From assembly GCF_010015445.1 (NCBI RefSeq), contig NC_053128.1:11282340-11346339 (forward strand): a DNA stretch of 64,000 bases, given 5' to 3'. This document shows positions 12,231-26,626 of the stretch, one piece after another; the first letter of the stretch is position 1; each line of letters begins with the position of its first letter. This DNA is from Perca fluviatilis. Lineage: Eukaryota; Chordata; Actinopteri; Perciformes; Percidae. The notes beneath the pieces were generated by a model, which saw only the letters and a list, made by a program, of their open reading frames with translations, made no database searches and had not been told where the DNA came from. Position numbers and translations under genes: made by a program.

Positions 12231-13294
12231 AGCCTGTATGAACCTTAAAATCGCTAATGAACAACGGGCCCGCTCCGCCACTGATGAGAGATCTCACTGC
12301 AGAGACGGTCAAAAGCCTCGCCGTACATCTGTAAAGTACGGTGAGGGCGCCGTAGCTGAACGCAGCGCCGTGCGCTCTGTGGAACCTGACTGATACAAAT
12401 CTACCGACGGGGTCGATTCAGTACTGAGACTTTCGTATTCCTCTTGGGGCTTTATACCTCAAAGGGAGGCTCACAAACGCACTCTTTGTACATGCTGTTC
12501 AGTGACAACAAACTAACACATGAAAAAGCTACATTTCTTTTTAAATCACACAAAGGTAGTCGGTTTGTGTTTAAATCATAATATACAGTGGCTCTTTCAT
12601 GCTATACCACAAACACGTGTGTCAGTTCTGGTGGAACTGAAACAAAAGAGGTCATTTGTCGGGCTGTGATTTAAAGTTTACTGTCTGAAGAAAGTAGAGG
12701 AATTCTTTATTTTGTTGTTTATGAGGGGTGGTGTTTGGCCCAGGCCTGTACTAGGGCTCTTGGTCCACAGCCGGGTGCCCTCTCACTTCTGTGCCACTTA
12801 ATTAGCCCGGCCACAAAGGGGAGTTGGTCACATGGGCCCAATTTGGCCCGCTATAAAGTCTGCCAGGGTCTCAACATGCATTACTACAGGAGTATTTACG
12901 TGCCTGCCTCACTGGGGTAAGAGACTTTGAAGATGCAGAAAACAGGGCAGAGAAGAAGAAGAAGAAGGGAAAAGAAGGTGAAAAAAATAACTGAAATGAA
13001 AAAAGGAGGGGACCCTTAAATTCCAGGGAATTTTTCCAGATGTTGCGCAAATATTCTGCTGAGGCAATCCAGATGTGCTCACGCTGTTTATTCCCTCCTT
13101 AGTCTCGCTGTTCCAGGGGCTTTTCTTTCTTCCCCTTTTTCTTTCACTCTCTCTTTCTACAACCCCCCCTCCTTCGAGGAGCCCACATCAGTGTTCCCTG
13201 ATAGAGCCTTTTAAGTGAGGGCTTTAATAGCCCCTAGGGCACCTTAGCATCCACTAGGATCCTGTAATAAACATACACTCATTCTCTACAGCAC

Positions 13295-13298
<4 letters not shown>

Positions 13299-13388
<90 letters not shown>
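13299..13388 (+). repeat. (TG)n microsatellite, about 45 repeats
   Basis: Continuous TG repeats starting in GCACACATGTGTG. Confidence 0.97.
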
Positions 13389-13389
<1 letters not shown>

Positions 13390-13477
13390 AGAGAGAGGGA
13401 GATTAGGTGCCTTGTTTTATCGCTCTTTGGATCAATTAACTACTAATTCTGTTACTAACAATAGCTGCACTGACGCG

Positions 13478-14346
13478 TAGGGCTGTGCAATTAATTGAAT
13501 TTCGATTTTGGCTCTCAACGATCACCAAAATAGTATAATCGAGAAAAAAACTATTATTTGGCCATGTTCTGTTTTGCAAAAACACTCTTATTTTGTCTTG
13601 TGTTCTGAATGACACGCGCATGCGCACATCCGCCTCTCCCGAAGCCAGTCAGGGAGGCAAGTCGTGAGCATATCCTCCGCTGGAATTTAAAAACTCAGCG
13701 CGAGTAAAGATGGCAGCAGCGTTTGGTGAGCAAAAAAAAGGCAAAACCTACTCAGTTGTCTGGGAACAGCTAACGTTAGCTAACCCTGCGGTAGACGTAT
13801 TCCCCCGACACGCTGTATTCACTTACTGTTTAAAACTTTGTCCAGCTTAGTGGGGGGGCGGCAACTGCCCAAAAAAAAAAAAAAAAAAAAAAATCCCCCC
13901 ACTATTTTTTTTTTTTTAAAAATAAAAAAAAAAGATCAGGACGTAATCACTGTAAAATATTGTTAAACTGTACGTACATTATATTATTATTTCCCTTTTT
14001 TTTTTTTTTGATATTTTGGCACAATGTTTCGTAATGACAGTAGTAGTGGTCATAGTGAGTGAACATGTGATGTGAGATGCACATTGTGGTATGTCTGTGG
14101 AACTGTTCATTAGCTGTGAAACGTTATGTGTGATATCTGTAAAGCTGAACCGACTCACAGTAGTAAAACAGATTTTATTCTGATCCAAAGACTCTTTATG
14201 TGAGATAAAAAGGACACTAACAGATTATACCCTGGACACTATCCATTATATCCAAATGTTAATGAGTAATCGTGTTAAATAATCGTGATTTCAATATTGT
14301 CCAAAATAATCGTGATTATTATTTTTTCCATAATCGAGCAGCCCTA
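13478..14346 (+). mobile_element. Complete hAT-type non-autonomous element, 869 bp, 8-bp TSD
   Basis: The left end TAGGGCTGTGCAATTAATTG and the inverted right end TAGGGCTGCTCGATTATGG form short TIRs. The eight bases CTGACGCG flank it on both sides (13470-13477 and 14347-14354), a perfect hAT-size target duplication. About 230 bases in, ATG (13710) opens a short frame starting MAAAFGEQKKGKTYSVVWEQ; Ser-Val-Val-Trp resembles the first part of a BED zinc finger of hAT transposases, which suggests a deletion derivative of an autonomous element. The frame stops soon after. Internal A and T homopolymers (13869-13935, 13992-14009) follow. Confidence 0.88.
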
Positions 14347-14754
14347 CTGACGCGATGAGAAAAAAGAAAGAACGAAACCATGCACACAGTGAAGCAAGTC
14401 CTAAATGAAAACATGCTTCCTGCTTCCTTTTTTGCAAGCTTTCCATCACTTCTCCTCACCTCTCCCACAGAGCGTGACCCAGCCACCACCCCTGACCCTG
14501 CCTCTCCCAGACAGCGCTCTGATTCTCAGCTGCTCCGCTCTACACCGCTCCACATACACCACTTCAGCAATCAGTGTGTCGGGTACCCCCACTACTACTG
14601 GTTCAGAACATACACGTTTGTATCATCAGCTAATCATGCACGTGGCAGCATACATGTGCAAGCGTGTACACGCTAACACACATATGCAACATGCCCAAGC
14701 ATACACACATAGCACTTCTGATACTCAAGTACATGCAAACGGGCCTAATCTTGC

Positions 14755-15068
14755 TCAAACGATTAGTGGATAAAGCATTCGTTTCTTCATCAACATTTAT
14801 TTTTGATAAATCGAATGATTGTTGGAGTTCTGGATCAAGCAAAAAATACCAGACAACCTGTGGTGATGTGCGGCTTTTCGGGTTTTATGTAAACTGAATA
14901 TCACGCAAAAGCAACCAATCTGAAGACGTCACCTTGGCCTCTGAGATTGTTTTGTCGGGCTTGCATTTAATAGACTAAATGATAAACTGATTAATAGAAA
15001 AAAACAAACACATGAATCAATTAAAAAAAGAAAAAAAGAAGAAGAACCGTTAGCTGCAGGACTAGAGT
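14755..15068 (-). repeat. Diverged copy of the common fish hAT-type element
   Basis: Contains 'TGAAGACGTCACCTTGGCCTCTGAGA' and 'AATAGACTAAATGATAAACTGATTAATAG' type sequence and ends in GTTAGCTGCAGGACTA, close to the family terminus GTTAGCTGCAGCCCTA. No target duplication is readable. Confidence 0.55.
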
Positions 15069-16360
15069 ATGCCAACACAGCGGAGCGCACACAAATCCAC
15101 AAATTCATAAATCTTCACAGCTGCACATAATCCTGCCAATAACAGTCCTGTCCCGCCAACAACTCAGCGCTCTGATCTGTCCCGTTTAATCTGTAGCCTT
15201 CTCCTGTTTCCCATTCTGGGCTGAAACAGAAGAAAGCATCCTTAATGTGACACTTGAACTTGTCAGAGCCGTTTCGCAGGCAACTGTCAGCACTTTGGTA
15301 TGCAGAACGCTGACGACAAAGACATGACCAGCACCTGCACGCCTGCCTGTCTCTGGCTGTCTTGTAAACCTAGTTGCTCAACTTTCTTTATCTAAATAGC
15401 ACAAACGGCAGATTTAGATAGAAGGTAGGGTTGCAGCTGCACTGAATTCCTAAATCATGTTGCTGAAGTGTCAAGACTAAATTACACTGTTATGGAACAG
15501 TGATACAAAGCAATGTACATAATATAATCCATTTACTGTACATTTTCCATGTAGTGGTGCTCTGTGAAGAAGAAGAAAAAAAAATAAAAATAAATAAAAG
15601 ATTCTGCATTCTGGTCTTACCATGGTCAAGATGAGTTTATATCTGAACAATTTATTATGTGGTTCATTGTTGTTTAATATTATGTTGCCTCGTTGTTTCG
15701 TATTACATGGCTCTACCGTTTGATTTTACTGCACACCCTGTCTGCGTAGCAAATTTCCCTTATGGGGCAATAAAATGTTGAACTCAAATAGATTGAATGT
15801 TGTGGGCAGAGGAAGGGAGGGAACAGCCATTTAAGCGCCGTCACTCAGCTAGAAATGAGACCAGACTTTAGTTGCTTACAGTGTTTGGTACAGTATGTTC
15901 ATCCAACAATATCAAGAGTAAGAGGTTCCTTGTTGCCAGTGTTCTTTTTCCAGATAGAAAGCCCCTCCCTCTCTATTCTTAACACCCTTCCTGCCGTTGA
16001 GAACATTCCTAGAACCAGAAGGCCGCAACAAGATGTCGAACCATAGGTCACAAAGCCCTCAAGACTTGTGTGTGGACTTTCTGTGTCTTTCACATGTCTG
16101 CCTGTGTGTACATGCGTACATGCGTACAGGTGTGCTGAGGCCAAGGGGCCACAGTCTGGGCGGATGTAGGAACACGCTAGGCCTGCAGGCGTCAACGAGT
16201 TGGTTAATCACTCTCTCTACTGCAGGCGGAGGAAAAACCCACAGAGGAAACCTGTTATCTCACATATGTTTTCCTCTAGTTTCTCTCATGCATGGTAATT
16301 TTAGAAAATAATGTGAAAGTGACAACTCGTTAAGCCCGTGCGTATTTACGCTTTGTAATC
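15069..16360. other. Intronic sequence, nothing recognised
   Basis: No supported exon or repeat family. The frame at 15997-16311 and others have no recognisable motifs. Confidence 0.45.
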
Positions 16361-16369
16361 ATTTCTGTA

Positions 16370-16540
16370 ATGACCTGTGTCAATGCTTTGTATCTGCGGA
16401 CGTCCCTCGGTATCCTCCATCTCATCAGTAATCCAGACTGTTTGGAGGCCCCTGCAATGGATCTTGCTTTTATCATAATTGCAGTCGTAGCCTCTAATCT
16501 TACAGGCTGCTTTACTTTGCCAAAGTTGAATCTGAATCCT
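16370..16540. other. Repeat-free candidate conserved block
   Basis: Balanced sequence with 'GCAATGGATCTTGCTTTTATCATAATTGC' features containing octamer-like and homeodomain-like cores. It could be a conserved non-coding element of rxra intron 1. This is a guess from composition only. Confidence 0.2.
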
Positions 16541-17927
16541 GTCGTTTTATTGAGAGGACGTGAAAGTCAACGATAACTTTCAAATGCACGGTCTTGACAA
16601 CTTTCTCGAAACAGGATCTGGAAATACTCTAGCTAATTTAACAGCTTCAACTGTCCTCAGTCCATGCAGGCCTTACTAGGACAACGTCCAGTTCCGTTTC
16701 AGTTTATTCACAAAACAGTTAAAGTACAGAATATGATATGTGAGATGGGACAGCCTGGTAAGCTATCTGAAGCTTGAGAGTAGGGGCCCAGGCAGTATGA
16801 AAATCATATTTAAAATATGTTATTTTGTATATATATGTGCACATTGTCTTGAAAAGAGCACGTGTCGGCCTTTACACATCTTTTATTTTTTTTTTTATTA
16901 TTTGTTTTTAGAACTGTTGTTTTTGTCACGAGTACTTTCACACAGAACGCAAATTTTACGCGGTGATAAAGTGACAAATAAGGTTGATTTTGTTTTAGCT
17001 TTCATACAGCCATTAAAAAGGCATGAACCAATCCCATTGTGCCTATACTTATGAGGATTATAAAACAACACCGAGGCTCCATAGTCTCAACCAAGACGGG
17101 AAACTTTACTTCTTTAACTCTTGACAAAGGCAGCACGGAGCAGATCCACCCCTTCCGTTCTTACCTTTCACAATAAAAGTCCTGGACATATACACTGCGT
17201 AACTGTTTACTAGAACTGGAACTCAAATTCACTCAGAGCATTTCACTTTGGATTCCCAACCATGATCGGAAAGCACAAGGGGGAAGGCGCTTGGTTTTTT
17301 TTTTTTTGTCTTTTCTTTCCATGGCCGAAGTGGATACTCACTCAGGAGCTAACCCCCGTCACTCCACTCAGCAGCCGGAAAACAAGACACGGGACACCTC
17401 CGTTGGTCTTGAGGAGCTAAAGCATTTATTTGTGAGCAAACTGCAAACTCAACTGTGCATTCACTTGCTAGCTTTACCGCTAGATTTGCTCCAATCGCTC
17501 GCTCTCGCGTCCGCTCACACTGCATCTACTCTCTCTCGTCCTGACCAGCATCCCCAGAAGCAAACTCAAACTGTCCCACTGACATCCTCATATATGCCTG
17601 GAACCTGCTGTGGTAGAATAGTTGTGATTAAATGCATTTTCGAGTTGTTTATTCCTGGTGTGAAAGACCTTTTTACAGTAACATTTACAACCTAAAAAAC
17701 ACCTAAGATTAACCAAAGAACCTAAGAACCAACTATCCACACCCCAACTACTAAATGGTCCCATTTATTCCTTCAGTCTCAGCATTGGTTAAATAAGTAA
17801 GATTCAATAAATAGAGACACATGGAAAGTGAGAATAACAGTACAATTTAAATGGATTTCTGAGTAGACTAACTAGTTTAGAAGAAAGGAAAAAACTAAAA
17901 GGGGACGCACCTCTAAGATAAGGCAAA
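16541..17927. other. Intronic sequence, nothing recognised
   Basis: No exon or repeat family identified. T runs at 16886-16896 and 17295-17308. Confidence 0.45.
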
Positions 17928-18007
17928 TAGAGGTGCAACGATGAATCGATTGTCAACTATTAAATTAATCACCAGCTATTTTGAGAATCAATTAATCAGT
18001 TTGAGGA

Positions 18008-18054
<47 letters not shown>

Positions 18055-18283
18055 CAGCTTCTTAAAAGTGAATATGTTCTAGTTTCTTCTGTCCTCTGTG
18101 ACAGTAAATGAATATCTTTGACTTTTGGACAAACAAGACATTTGAGGACGTCATCTTAGGCTTTGGGAAACACTGATCCACATTTTTCATCATGTTTTGA
18201 CATTTTTATAGACCAAACAACTAATCGATTGAGAAAATAATCGATGGCTTAATCGACTATGAAAATAGTTAGTTGCAGCCCTA
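17928..18283 (+). mobile_element. Complete hAT-type MITE, 356 bp, 8-bp TSD
   Basis: Left end TAGAGGTGCAACGATGAATC and inverted right end TAGGGCTGCAACTAACTATT share the TAGRGSTGCAAC core. AAGGCAAA occurs immediately before (17920-17927) and after (18284-18291), a perfect 8-bp target duplication. The interior carries the family hallmarks 'ACATTTGAGGACGTCATCTT' and 'AACTAATCGATTGAG'. No coding capacity. It encloses a 45-base (ATT)n array. Same family as eroded copies at 10575, 14755, 21545, 29400 and 55188. Confidence 0.9.
18009..18053 (+). repeat. (ATT)n microsatellite inside the hAT MITE
   Basis: Fifteen ATT units lie within the 17928-18283 element, so the array grew after or with the insertion. 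Confidence 0.95.
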
Positions 18284-18291
18284 AAGGCAAA

Positions 18292-20003
<1,712 letters not shown>

Positions 20004-20291
20004 TGTTTTGCATGCTGTGGGATTTCCGTGGCCCTGTGCCCAGCAGTGCGTGGAAGCCTCACCCCACGCTGGCATCTGGCAAGGTGACAGACAAACATAA
20101 CGACGGCGGAGGCAATGGTGGTGGAGGGAGGGAGGGATAAAGGCGTGGGGGGCACACTGGGACACCTCCGCTCATTCTCTGTGACCTCAAAAAGAAACGG
20201 AGCAGCGAGAGACCGTCTTAATTACCTCGCTCGGTTTCTGCGGTGGCGGCTAGTGTTTACATGTACATACACACAGACACACGTGGGCTGT

Positions 20292-20295
<4 letters not shown>

Positions 20296-20349
<54 letters not shown>
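20296..20349 (+). repeat. (TG)n microsatellite
   Basis: About 27 TG repeats, 300 bases downstream of the long CA array and in the opposite phase. Confidence 0.97.
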
Positions 20350-21223
<874 letters not shown>

Positions 21224-21544
21224 AAGAGAGTTCTGGCTGGAGTAGGGCAAACCGACCTTCCTCTGAGTGCGAATTACGAGCGTGATCTGGTCAAATCCCC
21301 ACAGAGACCACGTTTCCACTTCAAAAGAGTGGCTGTACGCACCCTGAATACTGCCAGCCCACAGAAAAAGCCATTCAGACACTTGGAGGACTGGAATTGG
21401 CCCAGAGAATAATGGTGCTCAGATGATTCCAACACCGAGTAGTCAAAGTGTTCACACCAACAGCCACGCTTCTGCAAATCCAAACCGTGAGTGTAAATCA
21501 CTGCTGCAGTGTCACTCTCATCAAGCAAACAATCCCTGGTTCTA

Positions 21545-21700
21545 GCTTTTTAAATATTTTCCTTTTTTTTTTTTATTATCGTAAACTGAATATTTTGGGG
21601 GTTTGGGCATCAGCTATAAAAAGCAATGTGAAGATGTCACCTTGGGCTCTGAGAACTTACGGCCATTTTTCACCATTTTTTTTTAATAGGCTACACTTAC
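21545..21700 (-). repeat. Remnant of the common fish hAT-type element
   Basis: 'GTAAACTGAATATTTTGGGGG' and 'TGAAGATGTCACCTTGGGCTCTGAGAA' sequence is the internal part of the family at 17928-18283. Ends are missing. Confidence 0.5.
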
Positions 21701-21879
21701 CCTAGTCCTTCCTTAGTGGCAGCACCAATTACAATCACCGCAAATCACAAATGATGCAATCAAAACACAAAAGACAACAGGACAGGAAAAAAAGTAAAGG
21801 AACAGAAAAGCTAGATAGAAAAGACAAAGAAAGAAAGAAAAACAAAAAAGGACAAACGACAAGCTACTGTCTTTAAACA

Positions 21880-22170
21880 CTTTAAGCAACAGATTGAACG
21901 CCAAAGGCAAATTCCTGAAAATGATGGAGCGTATGAGGAGCAAAGGTCAAGGTCTGAGGTGCAAAGTTCAGTGCGAGCCGTTATCAATAAAAGACCTCCT
22001 GCGAGCGAGGAGCTCCTTACACAAATAATTAACGAGCCCTTGAGTCATTCCACGATTCGTAGGCTACATCAAAAAAAAGCCTCCCAGCAGTTTCTGATTC
22101 ATACTATGTTTAGACATAAACTAGTGAGGGCTGCGGAGGAGAGAGGAGAGAGAGATAGAGCATGACAGGC
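21880..22170. promoter_or_regulatory. Candidate intronic enhancer around the half-site cluster
   Basis: This stretch is free of recognised repeats and has balanced composition. Besides the nuclear-receptor half-sites it holds a HOX/Cdx-like TTATCAATAAAA, an ATAATTAAC homeodomain-type core and a TGAGTCATT AP-1-like site (22041-22049). The combination looks like a regulatory block, but conservation is unknown and the call is inference. Confidence 0.3.
21942..21970 (+). promoter_or_regulatory. Cluster of nuclear-receptor half-sites in rxra intron 1
   Basis: Four half-site-like hexamers follow each other on the plus strand: AGGTCA (21944-21949), AGGTCT (21950-21955), AGGTGC (21957-21962) and AGTTCA (21965-21970). 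Spacings are 0, 1 and 2 bases, giving imperfect DR0, DR1 and DR2. The first is preceded by AA, making AAAGGTCA, the NBRE form bound by NR4A and related monomers. RXR dimers use DR1-DR5 arrays, so an autoregulatory element is possible. Only the first hexamer is a perfect consensus and binding is not shown. Confidence 0.4.
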
Positions 22171-22780
22171 TAAAATATGCCCTGTTTTATCTGAAGCCAA
22201 CGCTTAATGCTTAATAATGATCAGCAGAGATATTCCAGGAAGAAAAAAAAAAAAAAAAAAAGTCCACACTTCAGCACAGTTTACTGTAATTAAAAGAACA
22301 CACACTACCGCTGTGTTCATAATTGGAGTGTTTATCTTTTTTTTCTCTCTCTCTGGTACAGTTTTTGGTTTGGCAGGGTTGAGGGGTGGGAAAGTGGAGG
22401 GTGGGCACATAGACGGCAAGCACATTTCCTTTGATTTGCTTGAGTAAAAAAAAAAAAAAAAAAAAAGTGAAAAAAGAGAGAGATGTCACTTTAAGCCATT
22501 AAAGTCTTGCTATAAAACTCCTCCAATAAAAATGACAGCTGCAGCCCCTTTTCTCAAAAGGGGAGCAAAAGCATCACATCAGGAACACAAAACTGGACGG
22601 CCGTAAAAGACAAACTTGGCCAAATGCTTTTGGCAGTGTAATTCCACCAGCCCACTCCCACCACACACACACTATCCCTGTATTACCTTTGTTCCTGAGT
22701 TACTGCCAGTAAAGGAATGTCCATCTCTCCCACACACAATCATGAATCTCCCCTTCTCATCAAAGACCATGAACTTCATT

Positions 22781-22883
<103 letters not shown>

Positions 22884-23003
22884 GGGGTATCTTATGTTCC
22901 CCCCAAACAGAAAGCACCACATTCAGGAAAAACAGCACACACCTCTTTAGCAGGTGGTAAAACAGGCCTTTGGAGTGAGCAGATACTTTTCAATTGTGTT
23001 AAA

Positions 23004-23376
23004 TTAAAAAAGGTGCTCCAAGCGATGTCACGTTTTTTAGGCTACAACATTTTCTGCCACATACAGAAAACATCTCACTATCTGCGAGCTGCCTGTCCCC
23101 TGAACACACTGTAAAAAAAAATGGGGTCTCTGTAGACAGCCCAGGCTCCACAAACGCCAACAAAAAACAAACTGCGCCAACCTGCACCACCAAACATAAC
23201 TAACTGTGTTCCAGCCAATAACCGACAAAAAGAATTTGGGGGTGGGTTGGGGGGTTAGTGCGCGGAAAGGGGGAGGGAGGGGATGAGGGAGGGGCGAGCT
23301 AGCCTCGTTTTGTTTGACAGTACTTCGAACGTCAACAAGAAGTGACGTCACCCAACTTCGCTTAGAGCACCTTTAA
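23004..23376. mobile_element. TTAA-flanked MITE, about 370 bp
   Basis: TTAA occurs at both edges (23004-23007 and 23373-23376). Inside, the left end reads (A)nGGTGCTCCAAGCGATGT and the inverted right end reads AGGTGCTCTAAGCGAAGT, matching inverted repeats of about 18 bases. The interior is C-rich then G-rich and has no coding frame. TTAA duplication points to a piggyBac- or Kolobok-type source; which one is not decided. Confidence 0.75.
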
Positions 23377-24470
23377 TTGTCACCTATCAAAAGACAACAT
23401 TTTCTATCTTTTATTTCTGTAAATCATAAAGACTTCAGTCAAAAAACATGATTTAATGTGTAAAAGTCTCATGGTTTTATCAAATGTGACTCTCGGTTTT
23501 CTAAAAAGTTGAGGATCTCAACTTAAATCAAAAGTTGTTTAGTAGTTTGAAACGGTCTAATCAATTAGAAGGACACTCGGAGAGTGCACACCTCAGTCTC
23601 AATGCCCGCCCTATCTCACAATGTTAATGCAGTGTGAATTTTCCTAGTCGGGAACTAATTTTTCGGATTATTCTGACACTGCGTGAATGCAGCACACGCC
23701 CTATCGCCCAATGTTAACGAAAGTGAAAAACTCATTTGTGTATCGGCTCCAAAATTCTATGGGTTATCCTTGACCCATGCTACACCCTTCCACCAAGTTA
23801 CATGGAAATCTGGCCAGGAGTTGTTTTTGTTTTTTCTGGAATCCTGCTGACAGACAAACCAACAAACCAACATGCAGACAAACCGAACCGAAAACATAAC
23901 CTCGTTGGCGGAGGTAATAATTATAAATAAGGATTCACAATCTGAACAACACACTGTACAACACCCTCTATCCTCAGTCCCCTGATTTGGATAAGGAAAC
24001 ATTCAATAAAATCAATACAACCGGACATGTGCAACATTCAGATGGTCCTCCCTAGGTGCTGACACAAATACAATATTAAATCAATACCTACACATTCAAA
24101 ACTTACAGGCTTTTCACCTCTCAGTCAAACACTCTGCTTTCCTTTCATAGCCGCACGGTTTATTTCACTGACAGACTGTCACGGCGATCAGCCTCATATT
24201 GCTCTGACTAAAGGACACAGTCTCCTTTCAATGTCATCCCTTCAGTCTTTAAAGCTTAATGTCAAATATGGAGGGGTGGGTGGGGGGATGTGATAGTGGG
24301 ATCAGGCAGCACATCACCATACAGTACCGAGCATATTTTGCCAAAGGGGGAGAGGTGTCGTCATCACAGCCAATAACCGATATATAATGGTATAATGTAC
24401 TTGCTGTCATTTCAAACACTTGCATGTCAGAATTTCTAATGCAGCACGACAGATAATAACACTGAGTGAG
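23377..24470. other. Intronic sequence, nothing recognised
   Basis: No supported exon. A stretch at 23570-23930 (repeat of 'CGCCCTATC(T/G)C(A/C)CAATGTTAA' at 23608 and 23698, about 90 bases apart) looks like decayed repeat DNA. Confidence 0.35.
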
Positions 24471-24720
24471 CGGCTAATCGATACGCTCAAGGACTTCGCA
24501 GATAGAGGCGTCCTTGAGGGGGTGGGGGCAATTACCAATCAGCACTCAAGTGGACCTTCGAGGGAGCAAGTTTAAATAGAAATGGCGATTTAAGGGCCTA
24601 CAAATTAGGACTATAGGCGAAGAAAAAGCTGCTGATAAAGCATGTGGTGTGGCTGCGAGGAGATGAGATGACATCCTCCACTGCTGGAAAAGTCTTCCTG
24701 CTCTTTTAAACAATTCAATG
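24470..24720. other. Repeat-free candidate regulatory block with a small hairpin
   Basis: CTCAAGGAC (24486-24494) and GTCCTTGAG (24510-24518) form a perfect 9-base stem. The surrounding sequence is balanced and without repeats. It may be conserved, but this is inference only. Confidence 0.2.
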
Positions 24721-24877
24721 TTGAGCCTTAAACCAACCACGGAGGCTTTCAGCTAAGACTTGTATATGCTGTCAAGTGTCTGCATGAGCTACTCTGGTGT
24801 ACATTTAGGCAGACTGAAACTTGAATCACTTTCAGCGTGGTGGACACACAATACGGTGCACCTGTAATAACAGCCCG

Positions 24878-24879
<2 letters not shown>

Positions 24880-24939
<60 letters not shown>
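24880..24939 (+). repeat. (TG)n microsatellite
   Basis: Thirty TG repeats, followed by a short GA run. Confidence 0.97.
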
Positions 24940-24943
<4 letters not shown>

Positions 24944-26592
24944 AGAGAGAGAGACACACACTGGACGGAGTATTTCTGGGAAGCCACATAAAGGGTGTTG
25001 TGGCGACAGTGTCAGCCTGTAACAGAAGAAAGCCGCCCGGTGTCTCAGAAGTCCCTGCGAGTCTCCTCGGCACATCCAGGCAGCTCTCTAAACGTGTCAA
25101 GGTGTAACACGACGCCCTGATGAAAGAGCTGCAGACACAATAACCGGGCTGGCCTCCAGCTCTGTGCCGTAGCTCTGCTACAGGGGACACGGGGCTGCTC
25201 TGTTCACTCAGACAAACTCACAGTAGCAGCTCAGCATTCATAATTTACACTGCTCGTGTGTGACAATGCGTGTTTGGACTGGAAATTTAAAAAAAAAAAA
25301 CGCAGAAATTTGACCAAAAACTAAAGACTTTGCCTGAGATGAGTTTAGTAATTCATAAAATGTATTCAAATGGTTATTGAAATCTGTCAGTTCATTCAAG
25401 CAATAAAACATGAAACATTAAAATGATGACAGCGTGGTAAATGTCCCCTTTGAGTCTTTACTTTCTGGGGAAATGCAGCATGAAAAATGAGAAAAAGTTA
25501 TCTAAAACTTCCTCCATAATTAAACATACACAAAGTTGCCTAGCAAATTCAGTATCTTCACCCTGTCTTGATTGCATGATCATTTCCATCCACACAAAAC
25601 AGGCTTCCGTTTAAAGGTCAGAAATGATAACCATGTACAGAGATCCTTGGTGCAGTTATTCCACACCTGTGTCACCTGTTTAAAACTCATCTTTCCTTGA
25701 GTGAAGTATTAAAGGAGGCCAACTGATGTCGTTAACAAGCCAAGCGACTTTGTTTGAGGCCAGAGCCATGTTTAAAATGCAACGGTGTATGCTGCTTGGG
25801 TTAATTTTCAAACAATTAGCTAGCTACACATTTAGTGTCAAACGGAAGCAAGTTAAACCAATAGCCAAGAGAAAGACAACATAAAGCTTATAAAAAATGT
25901 TTTTAAAAAAGGCGTTCATGAATTTTTGGGGTTGCCTACATGTTTGTCAAATAGTTACCAGGTGACTTAATGAAATCGCACACAACATGCACACAAGCTA
26001 GCTTAATACAGACAAACACATCGTAAAAAAAAAAAACTTAAAAAAAATAAATAAAAACTGCTCGTGCAAGTTCAAATTCCTTGGTTTAAAATTCAGCCCT
26101 ACTCGCTAACGCGCATAGCAAACGCTACAGTAGCAAAGCTTCATCTCGGTTTGCGCTTTTCCACGTGGACCTGATATAAATTAAAATAAAGTTTTCAGCC
26201 AAGTGAAAACAACTGCTACGTTTTAAGTGCAGCGCGCGCGAGGTATATCTGCGCACAGCTCATCCCAAGCGAGATGTCACTACGTATCAAAGCGAAATGT
26301 CATCCGCTCAAACAGCAACGTTAGACATATATATGCAACATAGAGAGGACATAGCTGCTTTTATTTTAGCATGAAACGAAAGAAGACAACGTCCGCTAAG
26401 GCTCGTCAACAGCCCCTAACACGTTGCTGCATTTGGCAACTAACCCTAACCCCATTGCACGCACTGTCAAAAGAGAAGAGAAAAAAAAGGGGGCACACTC
26501 AAAATAACAGTTTTACACTAATCTGCCGATGAAAGTCCTATCAAAACCCCTCACGTGTATCACAGAACAAGGCTTAGTCATTGAACAAACAA
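24940..26592. other. Promoter-proximal part of intron 1, no repeat recognised
   Basis: The last 1.6 kb before exon 1 are free of recognised transposons. AAAGGTCA, an NBRE-type nuclear receptor site, lies at 25613-25620. From about 26100 CpG pairs become commoner (for example GCAGCGCGCGCGAGG at 26229-26243), suggesting the CpG island extends into the intron. Confidence 0.4.
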
Positions 26593-26598
26593 ACTTAC
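26593..26598 (-). other. rxra: Splice donor of rxra exon 1
   Basis: On the minus strand the sequence after the coding exon is G|GTAAGTTTG, a full consensus U2-type donor. It falls at the position expected for the phase-1 first intron of RXR-alpha genes, which supports both the exon call and the reading frame. Confidence 0.85.
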
Positions 26599-26626
26599 CC
26601 AATGACAGGAACGGTTTGGTTTCCAT
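26599..26626 (-). CDS. rxra: rxra coding exon 1 (retinoid X receptor alpha, N-terminus)
   Basis: Read on the minus strand, ATG at 26626-26624 is followed by codons for METKPFLSL and a single G, then GTAAGT. The exon thus carries 28 coding bases and ends in phase 1. From family knowledge, vertebrate RXR-alpha begins with a short first coding exon of this length and phase; human RXRA begins MDTKHFLPL, and fish proteins read METKPFLSL or similar. The split codon G|AY would give the next Asp. RXR-alpha is the common heterodimer partner of retinoic acid, thyroid, vitamin D, PPAR and LXR receptors and acts in the nucleus as a ligand-dependent transcription factor. These residues start the disordered A/B (AF-1) region; the zinc-finger and ligand-binding exons lie beyond the left edge. 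The start has G at -3 and G at +4, a good Kozak context. Teleosts often keep two rxra copies, and which one this is cannot be told from nine residues. Confidence 0.87.
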
